A stretch of DNA of 64,000 nucleotides, taken from Clostridia bacterium. GTDB lineage: Bacteria; Bacillota; Clostridia; Oscillospirales; Acutalibacteraceae. Shown here one piece after another: positions 37,862-47,314 of this stretch (positions are counted from its first letter, which is position 1; each line of letters opens with the position of its first letter). The notes below the pieces were generated by a model. The model had not been told where the DNA came from, made no database searches, and saw only the letters and a program-made list of their open reading frames with translations. The position numbers and the translations under genes were made by a program. The stretch spans positions 62,001 through 126,000 of the forward strand of contig JAFQCR010000012.1 in the NCBI GenBank assembly GCA_017416345.1, in the 5' to 3' direction.

Positions 37862-40636
37862 ATGGATTACAACCAGACTTTGAACCTGCCCCAAACCGAA
37901 TTTCCCATGAGAGCAGGTCTGCCCACCCGTGAGCCCGAGGCTTTGAAGGAATGGCAGGATAATGACATCTACGGCGAGCTTATGAAGAAGAACGAGGGCA
38001 AGCCCTCCTACATTCTGCACGACGGCCCTCCGTATGCCAACGGCGTTATCCATATGGGTACCGCTTTGAACAAGTCTTTGAAGGATTTTGTTCTTCGCTA
38101 TAAGAATATGACCGGATTTAAGGCTCCTTATGTTCCCGGTTACGATACCCACGGTCTGCCCACCGAGCTTAAAGCTCGTAAGAAGGTAGGCGTAGGCTCT
38201 ACCGCCAAAGTTTCGGCTTTGGAGCTTCGCAAGATCTGCCGTGACTTTGCTTTGGGCTTTGTTGACGACCAGAGAAAGCAGTTTGAACGTCTTGGTATTT
38301 TGGGCAACTGGGCCGATCCGTATATCACCCTGAAGCCTGCCTACGTTGCAAAGCAGGTTGAGATCTTCGGCAAAATGGCCGAAAAGGGCTATATCTACAA
38401 GGGTCTCAAGCCGGTTTACTGGTGCCCCGAGTGTCAGACCGCTTTAGCCGAGGCCGAGATCGAGTATGCCGAGGATCCTTGCCATTCTATCTACGTCAAG
38501 TTCGAGATCACCGAGGAGTTCGGCAAGCTCGCAGCACTTGGCGCAGAGCAGTGCAAGACATATTTTGTTATCTGGACCACTACTACCTGGACCCTGCCTG
38601 CAAACCTTGCGATCTGCGTAGGTCCCGATTATGAGTACGGTGTGTTCAAGGCTAACGGCGAGTATTACGTAATGGCTACCGAGCTTGCACCCTCTGCATT
38701 CAAGGCCGCCAAGATCGAGGAATATGAGCTGCTCGGCACCATCAAGGGCTCCGAGCTTGAGTATATGAAGTGCGCTCATCCGTTTATCGACCGCACCTCG
38801 TTGGTTATCGTAGGTAACCACGTTACTCTGGAAAGCGGTACCGGATGTGTTCATACCGCTCCCGGTCACGGTGTTGATGACTTTGAGGTCTGCCGTAACT
38901 ACCCCGAGGTCGGAATGGTCGTTCCCGTTGACCATAAGGGAATTATGACTGCCGACGCAGGTGAGTTCGCAGGTCTTACCACCGAGCAGGCCAACAAGGC
39001 TATCGCTATTAAACTTGACGAAACAGGTCATCTGTTCGCACTTGAAAAGATCATCCACCAGTATCCCCATTGCTGGCGTTGTAAGCAGCCCATTCTCTTC
39101 AGAGCCACCGAGCAGTGGTTCTGCTCTATCTCTGCCTTTGCCGATAAGGCGCTTGAAGAGATCAAGAAGGTCAAGTGGATTCCCGGTTGGGGTGAAGACC
39201 GCATTTCGGGCATGATCAAGGACCGTTCTGACTGGTGTATCTCCCGTCAGCGTACCTGGGGTGTTCCCATTCCGATCTTCTACTGTGAGGAGTGCGGTAA
39301 GGAAGCCATCACTCCCGAAACCATCGCCAAGGTTGTTGAGATCTTCCGTGCCGAGGGTGCCGATGCCTGGTATGCCAAGGACGCCAAGGATTTAATGCCT
39401 GAAGGCTTTAAGTGTGCCTGCGGTTGCACCTCGTTCAAGAAGGAAACCGATATTATGGACGTTTGGTTCGACTCGGGTGTTTCTCATGCCGCCGTTATGG
39501 ACGAGCGTGAAGAGCTGTCCAGCCCTGCCGACCTTTATCTGGAGGGTGCCGACCAGTACCGTGGTTGGTTCCAGTCGTCGCTGTTGACAAGCGTTGCAGC
39601 TTACGGCAAGACCCCTTATAAGTGCGTTGTTACCCACGGTTGGGTCGTTGACGGCGAGGGCAAGAAGATGTCCAAGTCTATCGGCAACACCATCAACCCC
39701 GATGATATCGTAAGCCAGTACGGTGCCGATATTCTCCGTTTGTGGGTCGCTTCGTCCGACTATCATGCCGATATCCGTATTTCCAAGGATATCTTGAAGC
39801 AGCTTTCAGAAATCTACAGAAAGATCCGCAACACCGCAAGATTTATCTTGGGCTGTATCAGCGACTTTGATCCCGATAAGGATTCGGTCCCAGATTGCAA
39901 GCTCCACGAGATGGACAAGTTTGCTTTGATGCGTCTCGACCAGCTTGTTGCAGAGTGCCGTGAGGCTTACGAGAACTTCGAATATCACCTCATTTTCCAC
40001 GCAATCCACAACTTCTGTGTTCTTGATATGTCCAACTTCTACCTCGATGCCGCCAAGGACAGACTTTATGTTGAGGGCAAGGATTCCGAGACCCGCCGTG
40101 CCGCACAGACCACTATTTATAAGGTACTGCACACTCTGACCCGTCTTATCGCTCCCATTTTGTCCTTCACCTCGGACGAGATCTGGAAGTTTATGCCTCA
40201 CTACGCATCGGACGATGTGAGAAACGTTGTTCTTAATGACTTCCCCGTAGCTTCGGGCAAGGTCGACAATGACTTTATTGCTCGTTGGGAGAAGATCCAC
40301 GCCATCCGTGACGATGTCAAGAAGGCTTTGGAGGTCGCACGTACCGCCAAGGTCATCGGCGCATCGCTTGAGGGTGCCGTCACCGTTTATGCAACGGGTG
40401 ACAGCCTCGCATTCTTGAAGTCCTGCGAGGATATTTTGGCCACCGTATTCATCGTTTCGTCGGTTGAGATCGTCGAGGGTGAGGGCGGCGAGCATAAGGG
40501 CGACAGCGGTATCGGTGTGACCGTTACCCACGCCAAGGGCGAAAAGTGTGAGCGCTGCTGGAGCTTCTCCGAGACCGTCGGTGAGGACGCAGAGCATTCC
40601 ACCCTTTGCGCACGTTGCCGTGCCATCGTAAAATAA
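37862..40636 (+). CDS. ileS: Isoleucine-tRNA ligase
   Basis: 924 aa, class I synthetase. HIGH-type motif in GVIHMGTALNKS, editing domain in the CP1 region (about 190-400, with TWTLPANLAI and a TAPGHG motif), KMSKS loop as GKKMSKSIGN, and a C-terminal zinc-binding CERCW and CARC. Start at 37862 because GGAG stands eight bases before it and the family starts near this point; the upstream in-frame GTG-type start adds 14 unlikely residues. Standard bacterial type with a full editing site. It is followed by lspA at 16 bases. Confidence 0.98.
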   Translation: MDYNQTLNLPQTEFPMRAGLPTREPEALKEWQDNDIYGELMKKNEGKPSYILHDGPPYANGVIHMGTALNKSLKDFVLRYKNMTGFKAPYVPGYDTHGLPTELKARKKVGVGSTAKVSALELRKICRDFALGFVDDQRKQFERLGILGNWADPYITLKPAYVAKQVEIFGKMAEKGYIYKGLKPVYWCPECQTALAEAEIEYAEDPCHSIYVKFEITEEFGKLAALGAEQCKTYFVIWTTTTWTLPANLAICVGPDYEYGVFKANGEYYVMATELAPSAFKAAKIEEYELLGTIKGSELEYMKCAHPFIDRTSLVIVGNHVTLESGTGCVHTAPGHGVDDFEVCRNYPEVGMVVPVDHKGIMTADAGEFAGLTTEQANKAIAIKLDETGHLFALEKIIHQYPHCWRCKQPILFRATEQWFCSISAFADKALEEIKKVKWIPGWGEDRISGMIKDRSDWCISRQRTWGVPIPIFYCEECGKEAITPETIAKVVEIFRAEGADAWYAKDAKDLMPEGFKCACGCTSFKKETDIMDVWFDSGVSHAAVMDEREELSSPADLYLEGADQYRGWFQSSLLTSVAAYGKTPYKCVVTHGWVVDGEGKKMSKSIGNTINPDDIVSQYGADILRLWVASSDYHADIRISKDILKQLSEIYRKIRNTARFILGCISDFDPDKDSVPDCKLHEMDKFALMRLDQLVAECREAYENFEYHLIFHAIHNFCVLDMSNFYLDAAKDRLYVEGKDSETRRAAQTTIYKVLHTLTRLIAPILSFTSDEIWKFMPHYASDDVRNVVLNDFPVASGKVDNDFIARWEKIHAIRDDVKKALEVARTAKVIGASLEGAVTVYATGDSLAFLKSCEDILATVFIVSSVEIVEGEGGEHKGDSGIGVTVTHAKGEKCERCWSFSETVGEDAEHSTLCARCRAIVK

Positions 40637-40652
40637 TATTTCAGGAGTAATT

Positions 40653-41204
40653 ATGTCTGCTGTTTTAGCCATAATTTGCGGTCTGCTGGTCGTGGGAATC
40701 GACCAGCTGACCAAGTATCTCGTGACGGTCCACATGGACCCGAATGAGGTCATAAACATAATCCCCGGGCTGATAAATTTCAACCGCATCCCGCCCAACA
40801 CGGGTGCGGCATTCGGAATGTTCCAGGGTCAGACCTGGTTTTTGGTCACCGTTACCTGCGTCATAATGATAATCTGTATCGCAATGCTGATACGCAAGAC
40901 CTTTGACAGCAAGCTGATGTTCTGGGCGCTTTGCCTGGTGGTCGGCGGCGGTGCAGGCAACCTTATCGACCGTATCTTCCGTGGCGGTAGCGTTGTTGAT
41001 TTTCTGGAGTTCGGCTTCTTCGATTTTCCCGTGTTCAACGTGGCCGATATAGCGGTCTGTGTCGGAGCGGGGCTTATCGTGCTGTACTTTATCATTGATT
41101 TTGTCAAGGATGTACGCCGTAAAAACGCTATCGACAAGATAAGCGCCGAGGAAACGGACGAGCCCGACGGAGCCTCTCAAAAAGAGGAAACCGATGGAAA
41201 TTAA
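40653..41204 (+). CDS. lspA: Lipoprotein signal peptidase (signal peptidase II)
   Basis: 183 aa with four membrane helices. The catalytic pair is visible: GNLIDRI...VVDFLEF holds the first Asp and FNVADIAVCVG the second. It cuts prolipoprotein signals such as those of the solute-binding and GH16 lipoproteins in this window. The C-terminal 25 residues are an extra charged tail (EETDEPDGASQKEET). Ribosome site CAGGAG. Overlaps rluD by 11 bases. Confidence 0.97.
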   Translation: MSAVLAIICGLLVVGIDQLTKYLVTVHMDPNEVINIIPGLINFNRIPPNTGAAFGMFQGQTWFLVTVTCVIMIICIAMLIRKTFDSKLMFWALCLVVGGGAGNLIDRIFRGGSVVDFLEFGFFDFPVFNVADIAVCVGAGLIVLYFIIDFVKDVRRKNAIDKISAEETDEPDGASQKEETDGN

Positions 41205-42102
41205 GACCTTTATCTGCGAGCAAAGCGGCGCAAGGCTTGATGCCTTTGTGTCGGCCGCTTGCGATATCTCAAGGTCGTTGGCTGCCGATATTATCGACCA
41301 AGGACTGGTCAAGATCAACGGCAAGGTTGCCAAAAAAAGCGCCAAGCTGACGGTAGGAAATAACGTTGAGGTTCAAATGCCCGATCTTGCGGAACCGGAG
41401 GCTTTGCCGCAGGACATTCCGCTTGACATAGTGTATGAGGATGACGACCTGTTGGTCGTCAACAAGCCCAAGGGTATGGTGGTGCATCCTGCGCCCGGCA
41501 ACCCCGACGGTACGCTGGTCAATGCACTGCTGTTTCATTGTAAGGGCAGGCTTTCGGGTATAAACGGAGTGTTGCGCCCCGGTATCGTTCACCGAATCGA
41601 TAAGGACACAAGCGGTCTTTTGATAGTCGCTAAGAACGATAAGGCGCATAACGCCCTTGCCGAGCAGATAAAGGAGCATAGCTTCACCCGTGAGTACCGT
41701 GCCGTGGTCTACGGCAACGTTAAGGACGATACGGGTACGGTCAACGCTCCTATTGGCCGAGACCCCAAAAACCGTCAGAGAATGGCGGTGGTCTATGTCA
41801 ATTCCAAGCCTGCGGTCACCCATTATGAGGTTTTGAAGCGGTTTGAGGGCTTCACCTTTATGAAATTCCGCCTTGAAACGGGCAGAACGCATCAGATAAG
41901 GGTACATATGGCGTCAATAGGGCATCCGTTGGCAGGCGATCCTGTCTACGGCCCCAAAAAGGTGATAACCGAGCTTTGTGGTCAATGTCTTCACGCAGGA
42001 CTTATCGGTTTCGTTCATCCTACTACGGGTGAATATATGGAGTTTTCAAGTGAAATACCGCAATATTTCACTTCATATTTAGCAAAGTTAAAAGAAATAT
42101 AA
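41194..42102 (+). CDS. rluD: RluD-family 23S rRNA pseudouridine synthase
   Basis: 302 aa. N-terminal S4 domain (about 15-75) and pseudouridine synthase domain with the catalytic HRIDKDTSGLL motif (Asp) at about residue 140, plus KPKGMVVHP and GRTHQIRVHM. It follows lspA as in most Firmicutes (ylyA/ylyB order). It could be RluD proper or one of its close paralogues; the sequence alone does not decide which uridines it modifies. Confidence 0.95.
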   Translation: MEIKTFICEQSGARLDAFVSAACDISRSLAADIIDQGLVKINGKVAKKSAKLTVGNNVEVQMPDLAEPEALPQDIPLDIVYEDDDLLVVNKPKGMVVHPAPGNPDGTLVNALLFHCKGRLSGINGVLRPGIVHRIDKDTSGLLIVAKNDKAHNALAEQIKEHSFTREYRAVVYGNVKDDTGTVNAPIGRDPKNRQRMAVVYVNSKPAVTHYEVLKRFEGFTFMKFRLETGRTHQIRVHMASIGHPLAGDPVYGPKKVITELCGQCLHAGLIGFVHPTTGEYMEFSSEIPQYFTSYLAKLKEI

Positions 42103-42123
42103 GATATTTTCAGGAGGTTCAAA

Positions 42124-42960
42124 ATGAACGAGCAGAGGAAATCCACACTCAAGAAGTATTCTCTTGAGGCCAAAAAGCAGATCATCATCGGCACCAACTG
42201 TGCCAAATCGGGTCACCCGGGCGGATCGCTTTCTTGCACCGAAATACTGACCTATTTGTATTTCGATAAGATGAACATCGACCCCAAGGATCCCGATAAG
42301 GCCGACCGTGACCGCCTTGTCCTTTCAAAGGGACACGCCGCACCTGCACTTTACGGTGTTCTGGCAGTGCGCGGTTTCTTCTCCACCGATGAGATCAAGA
42401 AGCTCCGTAAGCCTTATGCAATGCTCCAGGGACATCCTGATAAAAAGCACATCCCCGGTGTTGATATGTCCTCGGGCTCTCTCGGTCAGGGCATTTCGGC
42501 CGCCGCAGGCATGGCTTTGTCGGCCAAGCATTTTGGTGATGACTACCGTGTATACGCCATTATCGGTGACGGTGAATCGGAGGAGGGTCAGGTTTGGGAG
42601 GCCGCAATGTTTGCCGCTCATAAGAAGCTCAATAACCTCACCGTTTTTGCCGACCTTAACAACCTCCAGATCGACGGTACCTTGGATGAGGTCAACTCAC
42701 CTCTGCCGCTCGACAAGAAGTTTGAGGCCTTCAATTGGAATGTTATCGTGATCGACGGTCACGATTTTGATCAGATCGAGGCCGCAGTTGCCGCCGCCGA
42801 GGCTTGCACCGACAAGCCGACCGCCATCATTGCCAACACCGTCAAGGGCAAGGATGTTTCCTTTATGGAAAACCAGGTCAACTGGCACGGAGCAGGCCCT
42901 AACGACGAGCAGGCCGCAGAAGCTCTCAAAGAGCTTGATGCGAAGATCGCCGCACTTTAA
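42124..42960 (+). CDS. Transketolase, N-terminal (thiamine diphosphate) subunit
   Basis: 278 aa. Split transketolase: this subunit carries the TPP-binding half with GHPGGSLSC, KGHAAPALYG and the GDGESEEGQVWEA motif for the metal and pyrophosphate. It works with the next gene product in the non-oxidative pentose phosphate pathway, passing two-carbon units between sugar phosphates. Ribosome site AGGAGG. Two-gene transketolases are usual in Clostridia and Archaea. Confidence 0.97.
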   Translation: MNEQRKSTLKKYSLEAKKQIIIGTNCAKSGHPGGSLSCTEILTYLYFDKMNIDPKDPDKADRDRLVLSKGHAAPALYGVLAVRGFFSTDEIKKLRKPYAMLQGHPDKKHIPGVDMSSGSLGQGISAAAGMALSAKHFGDDYRVYAIIGDGESEEGQVWEAAMFAAHKKLNNLTVFADLNNLQIDGTLDEVNSPLPLDKKFEAFNWNVIVIDGHDFDQIEAAVAAAEACTDKPTAIIANTVKGKDVSFMENQVNWHGAGPNDEQAAEALKELDAKIAAL

Positions 42961-42978
42961 TGATCGGAGGAAGAGAAA

Positions 42979-43926
42979 ATGGCTGAAGTTAAGAATATTG
43001 CTACCAGAGACGCATACGGTGCCGCCCTTTGCGAGCTCGCTGAAAAGAGACAGGATTTTGTTGTTTTCGATGCTGACCTTGCCGCCGCAACCAAGACCGG
43101 CACCTTTAAAAAGGCTCATCCCGAAATGTTCTACAACTGCGGTATTGCTGAACAGAATATGATGAGCGTTGCCGCAGGCTTTGCCGCAACCGGAAAGCTG
43201 GTGTTCGCAAGCTCGTTTGCTATGTTTGCCGCAGGCCGTGCCTTTGAGCAGGTCAGAAACTCTATCGGTTATCCCCACCTCAACGTTAAGATCGGCGCTA
43301 CTCATGCAGGTATCTCGGTCGGTGAGGACGGCGCAACACACCAGTGCTGTGAGGATATTGCGCTTATGAGAACCATCCCCGGTATGACCATCATTAACCC
43401 TGCCGATGCCACCGAGGCAAGGCAGGCAGTTTTGGCCGCCGCCGAGCTGGACGGTCCCGTTTATATGCGATTCGGACGTCTTGCTGTTCCCGTTGTTTTT
43501 GGTGACGATTACAAGTTTGAGATCGGCAAGGGTGTTGAGCTTAAGGCCGGTACCGATGTTACAATTATCGCAACCGGACTTATGGTCAAAGAGGCTATGG
43601 AGGCTTATGACCTCTTGGCTGCAGAGGGTATTTCGGCACGTATCGTCAATATGGCCACCATCAAGCCTATCGACCGTGACATCATTGTCAAGGCCGCAAA
43701 GGAGACCGGTGCCATCGTTACCGCAGAGGAGCATTCGGTTATCGGTGGTCTTGGCTCTGCAGTAGCTGAGGTCGTTTGTGAGGAGTGCCCCGTACCCGTT
43801 ATCAAGGTCGGTGTTCAGGACACCTTCGGCATGTCCGGTCCTGCAAACGACCTGCTTGGTATCTTTGGCCTCAGAGCTAAGGATATTGTCGAAAAGGCAA
43901 AGCAGGCCATTGCCGCAAAGAAATAA
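42979..43926 (+). CDS. Transketolase, C-terminal subunit
   Basis: 315 aa, with the pyrimidine-binding domain (residues about 1-170, FVVFDADLAAATKT, NCGIAEQNMMSVAAGFA with the catalytic Glu) and the C-terminal transketolase domain. It completes the split enzyme encoded together with the preceding gene (18-base gap, GGAGG ribosome site). The last 43 codons have a diverged second copy as a fragment at 45051-45182. Ends at a terminator. Confidence 0.97.
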   Translation: MAEVKNIATRDAYGAALCELAEKRQDFVVFDADLAAATKTGTFKKAHPEMFYNCGIAEQNMMSVAAGFAATGKLVFASSFAMFAAGRAFEQVRNSIGYPHLNVKIGATHAGISVGEDGATHQCCEDIALMRTIPGMTIINPADATEARQAVLAAAELDGPVYMRFGRLAVPVVFGDDYKFEIGKGVELKAGTDVTIIATGLMVKEAMEAYDLLAAEGISARIVNMATIKPIDRDIIVKAAKETGAIVTAEEHSVIGGLGSAVAEVVCEECPVPVIKVGVQDTFGMSGPANDLLGIFGLRAKDIVEKAKQAIAAKK

Positions 43927-43934
43927 TTTACTTC

Positions 43935-43968
43935 AAAAAAGGAGGACAGGAAAGCTGTTCTCCTTTTT
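43935..43968 (+). terminator. Terminator after the transketolase genes
   Basis: Stem AAAAAGGAGGACAG / CTGTTCTCCTTTTT. Confidence 0.8.
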
Positions 43969-44003
43969 GTGCTTTGAATGCAACAAGAAAGGGAGAAAGT
44001 GTT

Positions 44004-44927
44004 ATGAAGATCAGTGTTCAGGATGGCGGTATTGTTGAATTTTTCGGTGTGGAAAAGGGCTATAAAATGATCGCCGAAGCAGGCTTTGAGGGTATCGACT
44101 GGAACATCAACAACGACGCTCCGGGTTCACACATCAGAAACGGCACAATTTGTGGCAACACTATTTTTGAAAAGCCGTTGGATGAGGTGCTGGCTTATTA
44201 TAAACCGAAAATTGACGAGATCAAGAAAAACGGTCTTGAAATTTCGCAGGCTCATGCACCGTTTCCTTCGTGGACTCCCGAGCACCCCGAGGTGCTGGAC
44301 GAAATGATCGAAATTCAGAAGCGTTGTATCGAGCTGTGCGATGCTGTTGGCTGTAAGTATCTTGTTATTCATGGTGTTTCGCTTGCCGAATTTGATTCTG
44401 AAAACACTCCCGAAAGCATCGAAGCGGTCAATATCAAGCTGTATGAGTCGCTTATCCCGACACTTTTGAAGCATAATGTCACGGTTTGCCTTGAGAATTT
44501 GTTTTCGTCAAAGGGTTGCCTTATAGAGGGTTGCTGCTCAAATCCGCATGAGGCCGTGAAGTATATCGATACCTTAAACCAAAAGGCAGGCAGGGAAGTG
44601 TTCGGTCTGTGTCTTGACACGGGTCATCTGTCATTGCTCCGCAAGAATTTCAGAAGCTATATTAAAACTGTGGGCAACCGCATCAAGGCGTTGCACGTTC
44701 ACGATAATGATGCAGTTACCGACGCCCATCTGATGCCGTTTACAGGTGTTATCGATTGGAATTATTTCTGCAACTCGATGAAAGAGATCGGCTATGACGG
44801 AGATCTGAGCTTTGAGACCTTCGCCCAAGCCAGAAGGGTCGAAAAATTCGATCCCGAGCTTGTGCCCGAGCTTTTGAGATGGATCTGCCTCAACGGTAAA
44901 TCATTCAAAAAGAAAATAGAAGCATAA
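44004..44927 (+). CDS. Sugar phosphate isomerase/epimerase-like TIM-barrel protein
   Basis: 307 aa, AP-endonuclease-2 type barrel. Starts MKISVQDGGIVEFF. The metal-binding residues of the xylose-isomerase-like fold are in place: CLENLFS (Glu), CLDTGHLSLL (Asp and His), ALHVHDND (His, Asp) and SFETFAQ (Glu). Such proteins isomerise or epimerise ketoses, inosose or related sugars; the substrate cannot be told. Start at 44004 with an AAAGGGAG ribosome site; the upstream in-frame ATG at 43974 has none. It ends at a strong terminator. Confidence 0.88.
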   Translation: MKISVQDGGIVEFFGVEKGYKMIAEAGFEGIDWNINNDAPGSHIRNGTICGNTIFEKPLDEVLAYYKPKIDEIKKNGLEISQAHAPFPSWTPEHPEVLDEMIEIQKRCIELCDAVGCKYLVIHGVSLAEFDSENTPESIEAVNIKLYESLIPTLLKHNVTVCLENLFSSKGCLIEGCCSNPHEAVKYIDTLNQKAGREVFGLCLDTGHLSLLRKNFRSYIKTVGNRIKALHVHDNDAVTDAHLMPFTGVIDWNYFCNSMKEIGYDGDLSFETFAQARRVEKFDPELVPELLRWICLNGKSFKKKIEA

Positions 44928-44930
44928 CAA

Positions 44931-44966
44931 AAAGCCACGTACTCAACTTTGAGTACGTGGCTTTAA
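44931..44966 (+). terminator. Terminator after the isomerase gene
   Basis: Perfect 16-bp stem (44931-44946 with 44949-44964), A run before and short T tail after, so possibly two-way. Confidence 0.85.
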
Positions 44967-45045
44967 TCATTTCTTTTCCTCGTGGTATTCCTTTTCGGTG
45001 TTGACGTTCCAGATGTTGGTCTTGTCGTTTGTGCCGTTTACGATG
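44966..45045 (-). pseudogene. Duplicated 3' end of the flavin oxidoreductase gene
   Basis: Bases 44969-45045 are identical over 77 positions to 45766-45842, the 3' end of the intact minus-strand gene at 45764-47314. The fragment encodes only the last 25 or so residues and joins a transketolase tail at 45046-45050. The two copies are exact direct repeats 797 bp apart and flank the segment with the RAYT gene, so it looks like an insertion or duplication scar. Confidence 0.9.
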
Positions 45046-45050
45046 CTGTT

Positions 45051-45182
45051 CCCGTTATCAAGGTCGGTGTTCAGGACACCTTTGGTATGTCTGGCCCTGC
45101 AAATGACCTGCTTGGTATCTTTGGCCTCAGAGCTAAGGATATTGTTGAAAAGGCAAAGCAGGCAATTGCCGCAAAGAAATAA
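45051..45182 (+). pseudogene. Transketolase C-subunit 3' fragment (44 codons with stop)
   Basis: Matches 43795-43926, the end of the intact transketolase C-subunit gene, with seven differences in 132 bases. All seven are at third codon positions and silent, so the fragment comes from a transketolase gene that evolved under selection elsewhere and was cut later. No start or ribosome site for it. Followed by a terminator. Confidence 0.9.
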
Positions 45183-45192
45183 AAGCAAGAAT

Positions 45193-45239
45193 AAAAAAAC
45201 GAGCCATCCTACTGACTTTTGTCAGTAGGATGGCTTTTC
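45193..45239. terminator. Two-way terminator between transketolase fragment and RAYT gene
   Basis: 16-bp stem GAGCCATCCTACTGAC / GTCAGTAGGATGGCTT with A run before and T run after; the right arm overlaps the RAYT stop codon. Confidence 0.85.
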
Positions 45240-45420
45240 TATATAAAATTCATCTTTTGCCCAAGTAAAAGGATTTTTCTGTATGTAAGAATAATACTTT
45301 TTATAATCCAAGTCGTTTCGGATGATATGGTCATTATATGACCGTTGCCAAATGTTTTGTCCGTATTCTTTGTTACAGAATCGTTTGAAAGTGGAAACAA
45401 AACGCGGAATCGCTTCGTTT

Positions 45421-45446
45421 GTAGGGGACGCCGTCCTCGACGTCCC
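45421..45446 (+). repeat. REP-like palindromic repeat, copy 1
   Basis: Starts GTAGGGGACGCCGTCC and ends CGACGTCCC. Forms a GGGACG/CGTCCC hairpin and matches the reverse complement of 45586-45611 at 25 of 26 positions. Lies in frame inside the RAYT gene. Confidence 0.8.
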
Positions 45447-45585
45447 GTGCCCGAGTACACCAATAATCAGATGTATATGATTAGGCATTATAACATAATC
45501 GCTCACATGTATTTTTTCATAAGTTTCATTCATTGAGACGATATATTTTTCCGCTATTATACCAAAACGGGACAACTCAACCTTA

Positions 45586-45611
45586 GGGACGTCGAGGACG
45601 CCGTCCCCTAC
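45586..45611 (-). repeat. REP-like palindromic repeat, copy 2 (inverted)
   Basis: Inverted partner of 45421-45446 at a distance of 139 bases, also inside the RAYT gene. Confidence 0.8.
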
Positions 45612-45763
45612 AATTTGCCCCAGTAGTTGTTTGCGATCTTGGACGAATATTGTGACAAAATATCTTCCGTTGCTACTGTAATTGTAATCCTTTAGCCGTG
45701 TCGGTTTTCTTTGCTTATACATAATTATATATTGTAGTAATTTCAGTTGGATTTTTTGGGATA

Positions 45764-47314
45764 TTATTTCTTTTCCTCGTGGTATTCCTTTTCGGTGTTG
45801 ACGTTCCAGATGTTGGTCTTGTCGTTTGTGCCGTTTACGATGTTGTTCACGGCTTCAAAGGCGGTGGCCATCGAGTGATCCATATTATTGTAGCGGTGCT
45901 GACCGTTTCGGCCTATGCAGAAAAGATTTTCGTAGGTGTTAAGGTGGCTTATAATACTGTCCATCTCGGAGTAGGTGTCAAAATAAGCGGGATATGCCTT
46001 TTTGATAAGCTCACGGTGGCTGTCCAGCACATCGTCACGGTCGATAATACCCATTTTCACAAGCTCGCTTACAGCAAACTCGATAGCATCCTCGTCCGAC
46101 ATACTCCATATTCCGTCACCCTCACGGCAGAAATATTCAAGTCCCACCCAGACGGTGTGCTCGGGATCGCTTACAAGGTAGGGCGACCAGTTGTTGAATA
46201 CCTGGATACGACCCAATTTTACCGAGGTATCCTGCACGTATATCCAACAGTCTGGCACAATGTTGCCCAATGTCTTGTAGTCGGTCTTGTTTTTAAGATT
46301 GGTCTTTTTAAGCAGCAGACCTACCGTCATAAAATCACGGAACGGGAGACCCTTTGCGGCAACTTTTATATTTTCGGGCACGTTATCGCCAAGGCCGTTT
46401 ACAAGCTCGTTTATCGGCATTGTGGAAATAACGGTGTCACATCCCACAGTTTGGCTCTCACCGTTTTCGTCGGTGTAGATCACGGCCTTTATCTGTCCGT
46501 CAACAACCTCAAAATCGGTAACCTTGCAGTTCATCTGCACCTTGACTCCGTTTCCCTTGGCCTTGCTTAAAGCAAGCTCCCAAAGCTGACCGGGTCCGTA
46601 TTTGGGGTAGGAAAAGCTTTCGATAAGCGAGGTTTCGGTTGCCTTTTTGGATTTGCCAAATATTTTGCGGAACATATCGCGTATTACGGCGGTTATCGAC
46701 AGACCCTTGACACGCTGTGCGCCCCAATCGGCCGAGATCTCACTCGGATGTCTGCCCCAAAGCTTTTCGGTGTAGCCCTCAAAAAACATCGAGTACAGCA
46801 CCTTGCCGAAGCGGTTGATGTAAAAATTCTCAAGCGAATCCTCGGGTCGCTTGCGGATCTTTGCTCCGAGATACGAAAAACCGGCCTTCACGGTGGTGAT
46901 AAAGCCCATATTTTTGATGGTGTCCCACTTCAGGGTCACAGGGTAGTCAAAAAAGTGGTTTTTATAGTATATTCTTGAAATCCTGTCACGAAGGAGCATA
47001 ACCTCGTCGGTGGTTTCGGGGTCGGGACCGCCCTCGGCAAAATCCTTTTTGCGATCAAAGGCTATATCATCCTTGGAAGGTGCACCCTGCAATGGCAAAA
47101 GCTCCTGCCACCAATCGGTCACACGGCTGTCTTTTGAGAAAAAGCGGTGACCGCCAATGTCCATTCGGTTGCCGTTGTATTTTACCGTTTGCGAAATGCC
47201 TCCGATACGGTCGGTAGCTTCTAAAACGGTTATCTCAAAGCCGCCTTTTTTGGACAGCTCATAAGCGGCGGTGATACCTGCAGGGCCTGCGCCGATAACA
47301 ATTACTCTTTTCAC
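45764..47314 (-). CDS. NAD(P)/FAD-dependent amine-oxidase-like oxidoreductase
   Basis: 516 aa. N-terminal FAD-binding Rossmann motif [20 protein letters not shown], then the second signature [11 protein letters not shown], and a C-terminal FAD motif [19 protein letters not shown]. This pattern fits the flavin amine oxidase/UDP-galactopyranose-mutase-like group often annotated as protoporphyrinogen-oxidase-like. It overlaps the upstream GtrA-like gene by four bases, so the pair forms an operon; a role in polysaccharide sugar processing is plausible but unproven. Its 3' end is duplicated at 44969-45045. Confidence 0.88.
   Translation of the reverse strand: MKRVIVIGAGPAGITAAYELSKKGGFEITVLEATDRIGGISQTVKYNGNRMDIGGHRFFSKDSRVTDWWQELLPLQGAPSKDDIAFDRKKDFAEGGPDPETTDEVMLLRDRISRIYYKNHFFDYPVTLKWDTIKNMGFITTVKAGFSYLGAKIRKRPEDSLENFYINRFGKVLYSMFFEGYTEKLWGRHPSEISADWGAQRVKGLSITAVIRDMFRKIFGKSKKATETSLIESFSYPKYGPGQLWELALSKAKGNGVKVQMNCKVTDFEVVDGQIKAVIYTDENGESQTVGCDTVISTMPINELVNGLGDNVPENIKVAAKGLPFRDFMTVGLLLKKTNLKNKTDYKTLGNIVPDCWIYVQDTSVKLGRIQVFNNWSPYLVSDPEHTVWVGLEYFCREGDGIWSMSDEDAIEFAVSELVKMGIIDRDDVLDSHRELIKKAYPAYFDTYSEMDSIISHLNTYENLFCIGRNGQHRYNNMDHSMATAFEAVNNIVNGTNDKTNIWNVNTEKEYHEEKK

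Larger units (their letters stand above)
45222..45722 (-). mobile_element. RAYT (REP-associated tyrosine transposase) gene, Y1/HUH type
   Basis: 166 aa. HUH motif in YVIMPNHIHLII and the tyrosine-bearing WQRSYNDHIIRN then YIQKNP are typical for RAYT, the IS200-related single-strand transposases. The gene carries two REP-like palindromic repeats inside its own reading frame (45421-45446 and 45586-45611), in opposite orientation and differing at one base; they encode the loop around HGTSRTASPTNE and the loop VGDGVLDVPK. The frame stays open, so the protein may still be made, with loops in variable parts of the family. No good ribosome site is seen upstream of the ATG at 45722. Confidence 0.88.

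Noticed and set aside
44982..45182. 66-codon plus-strand frame ending like transketolase
   Set aside because: It is a chance frame through an antisense oxidoreductase end joined to a transketolase tail; treated as gene fragments.
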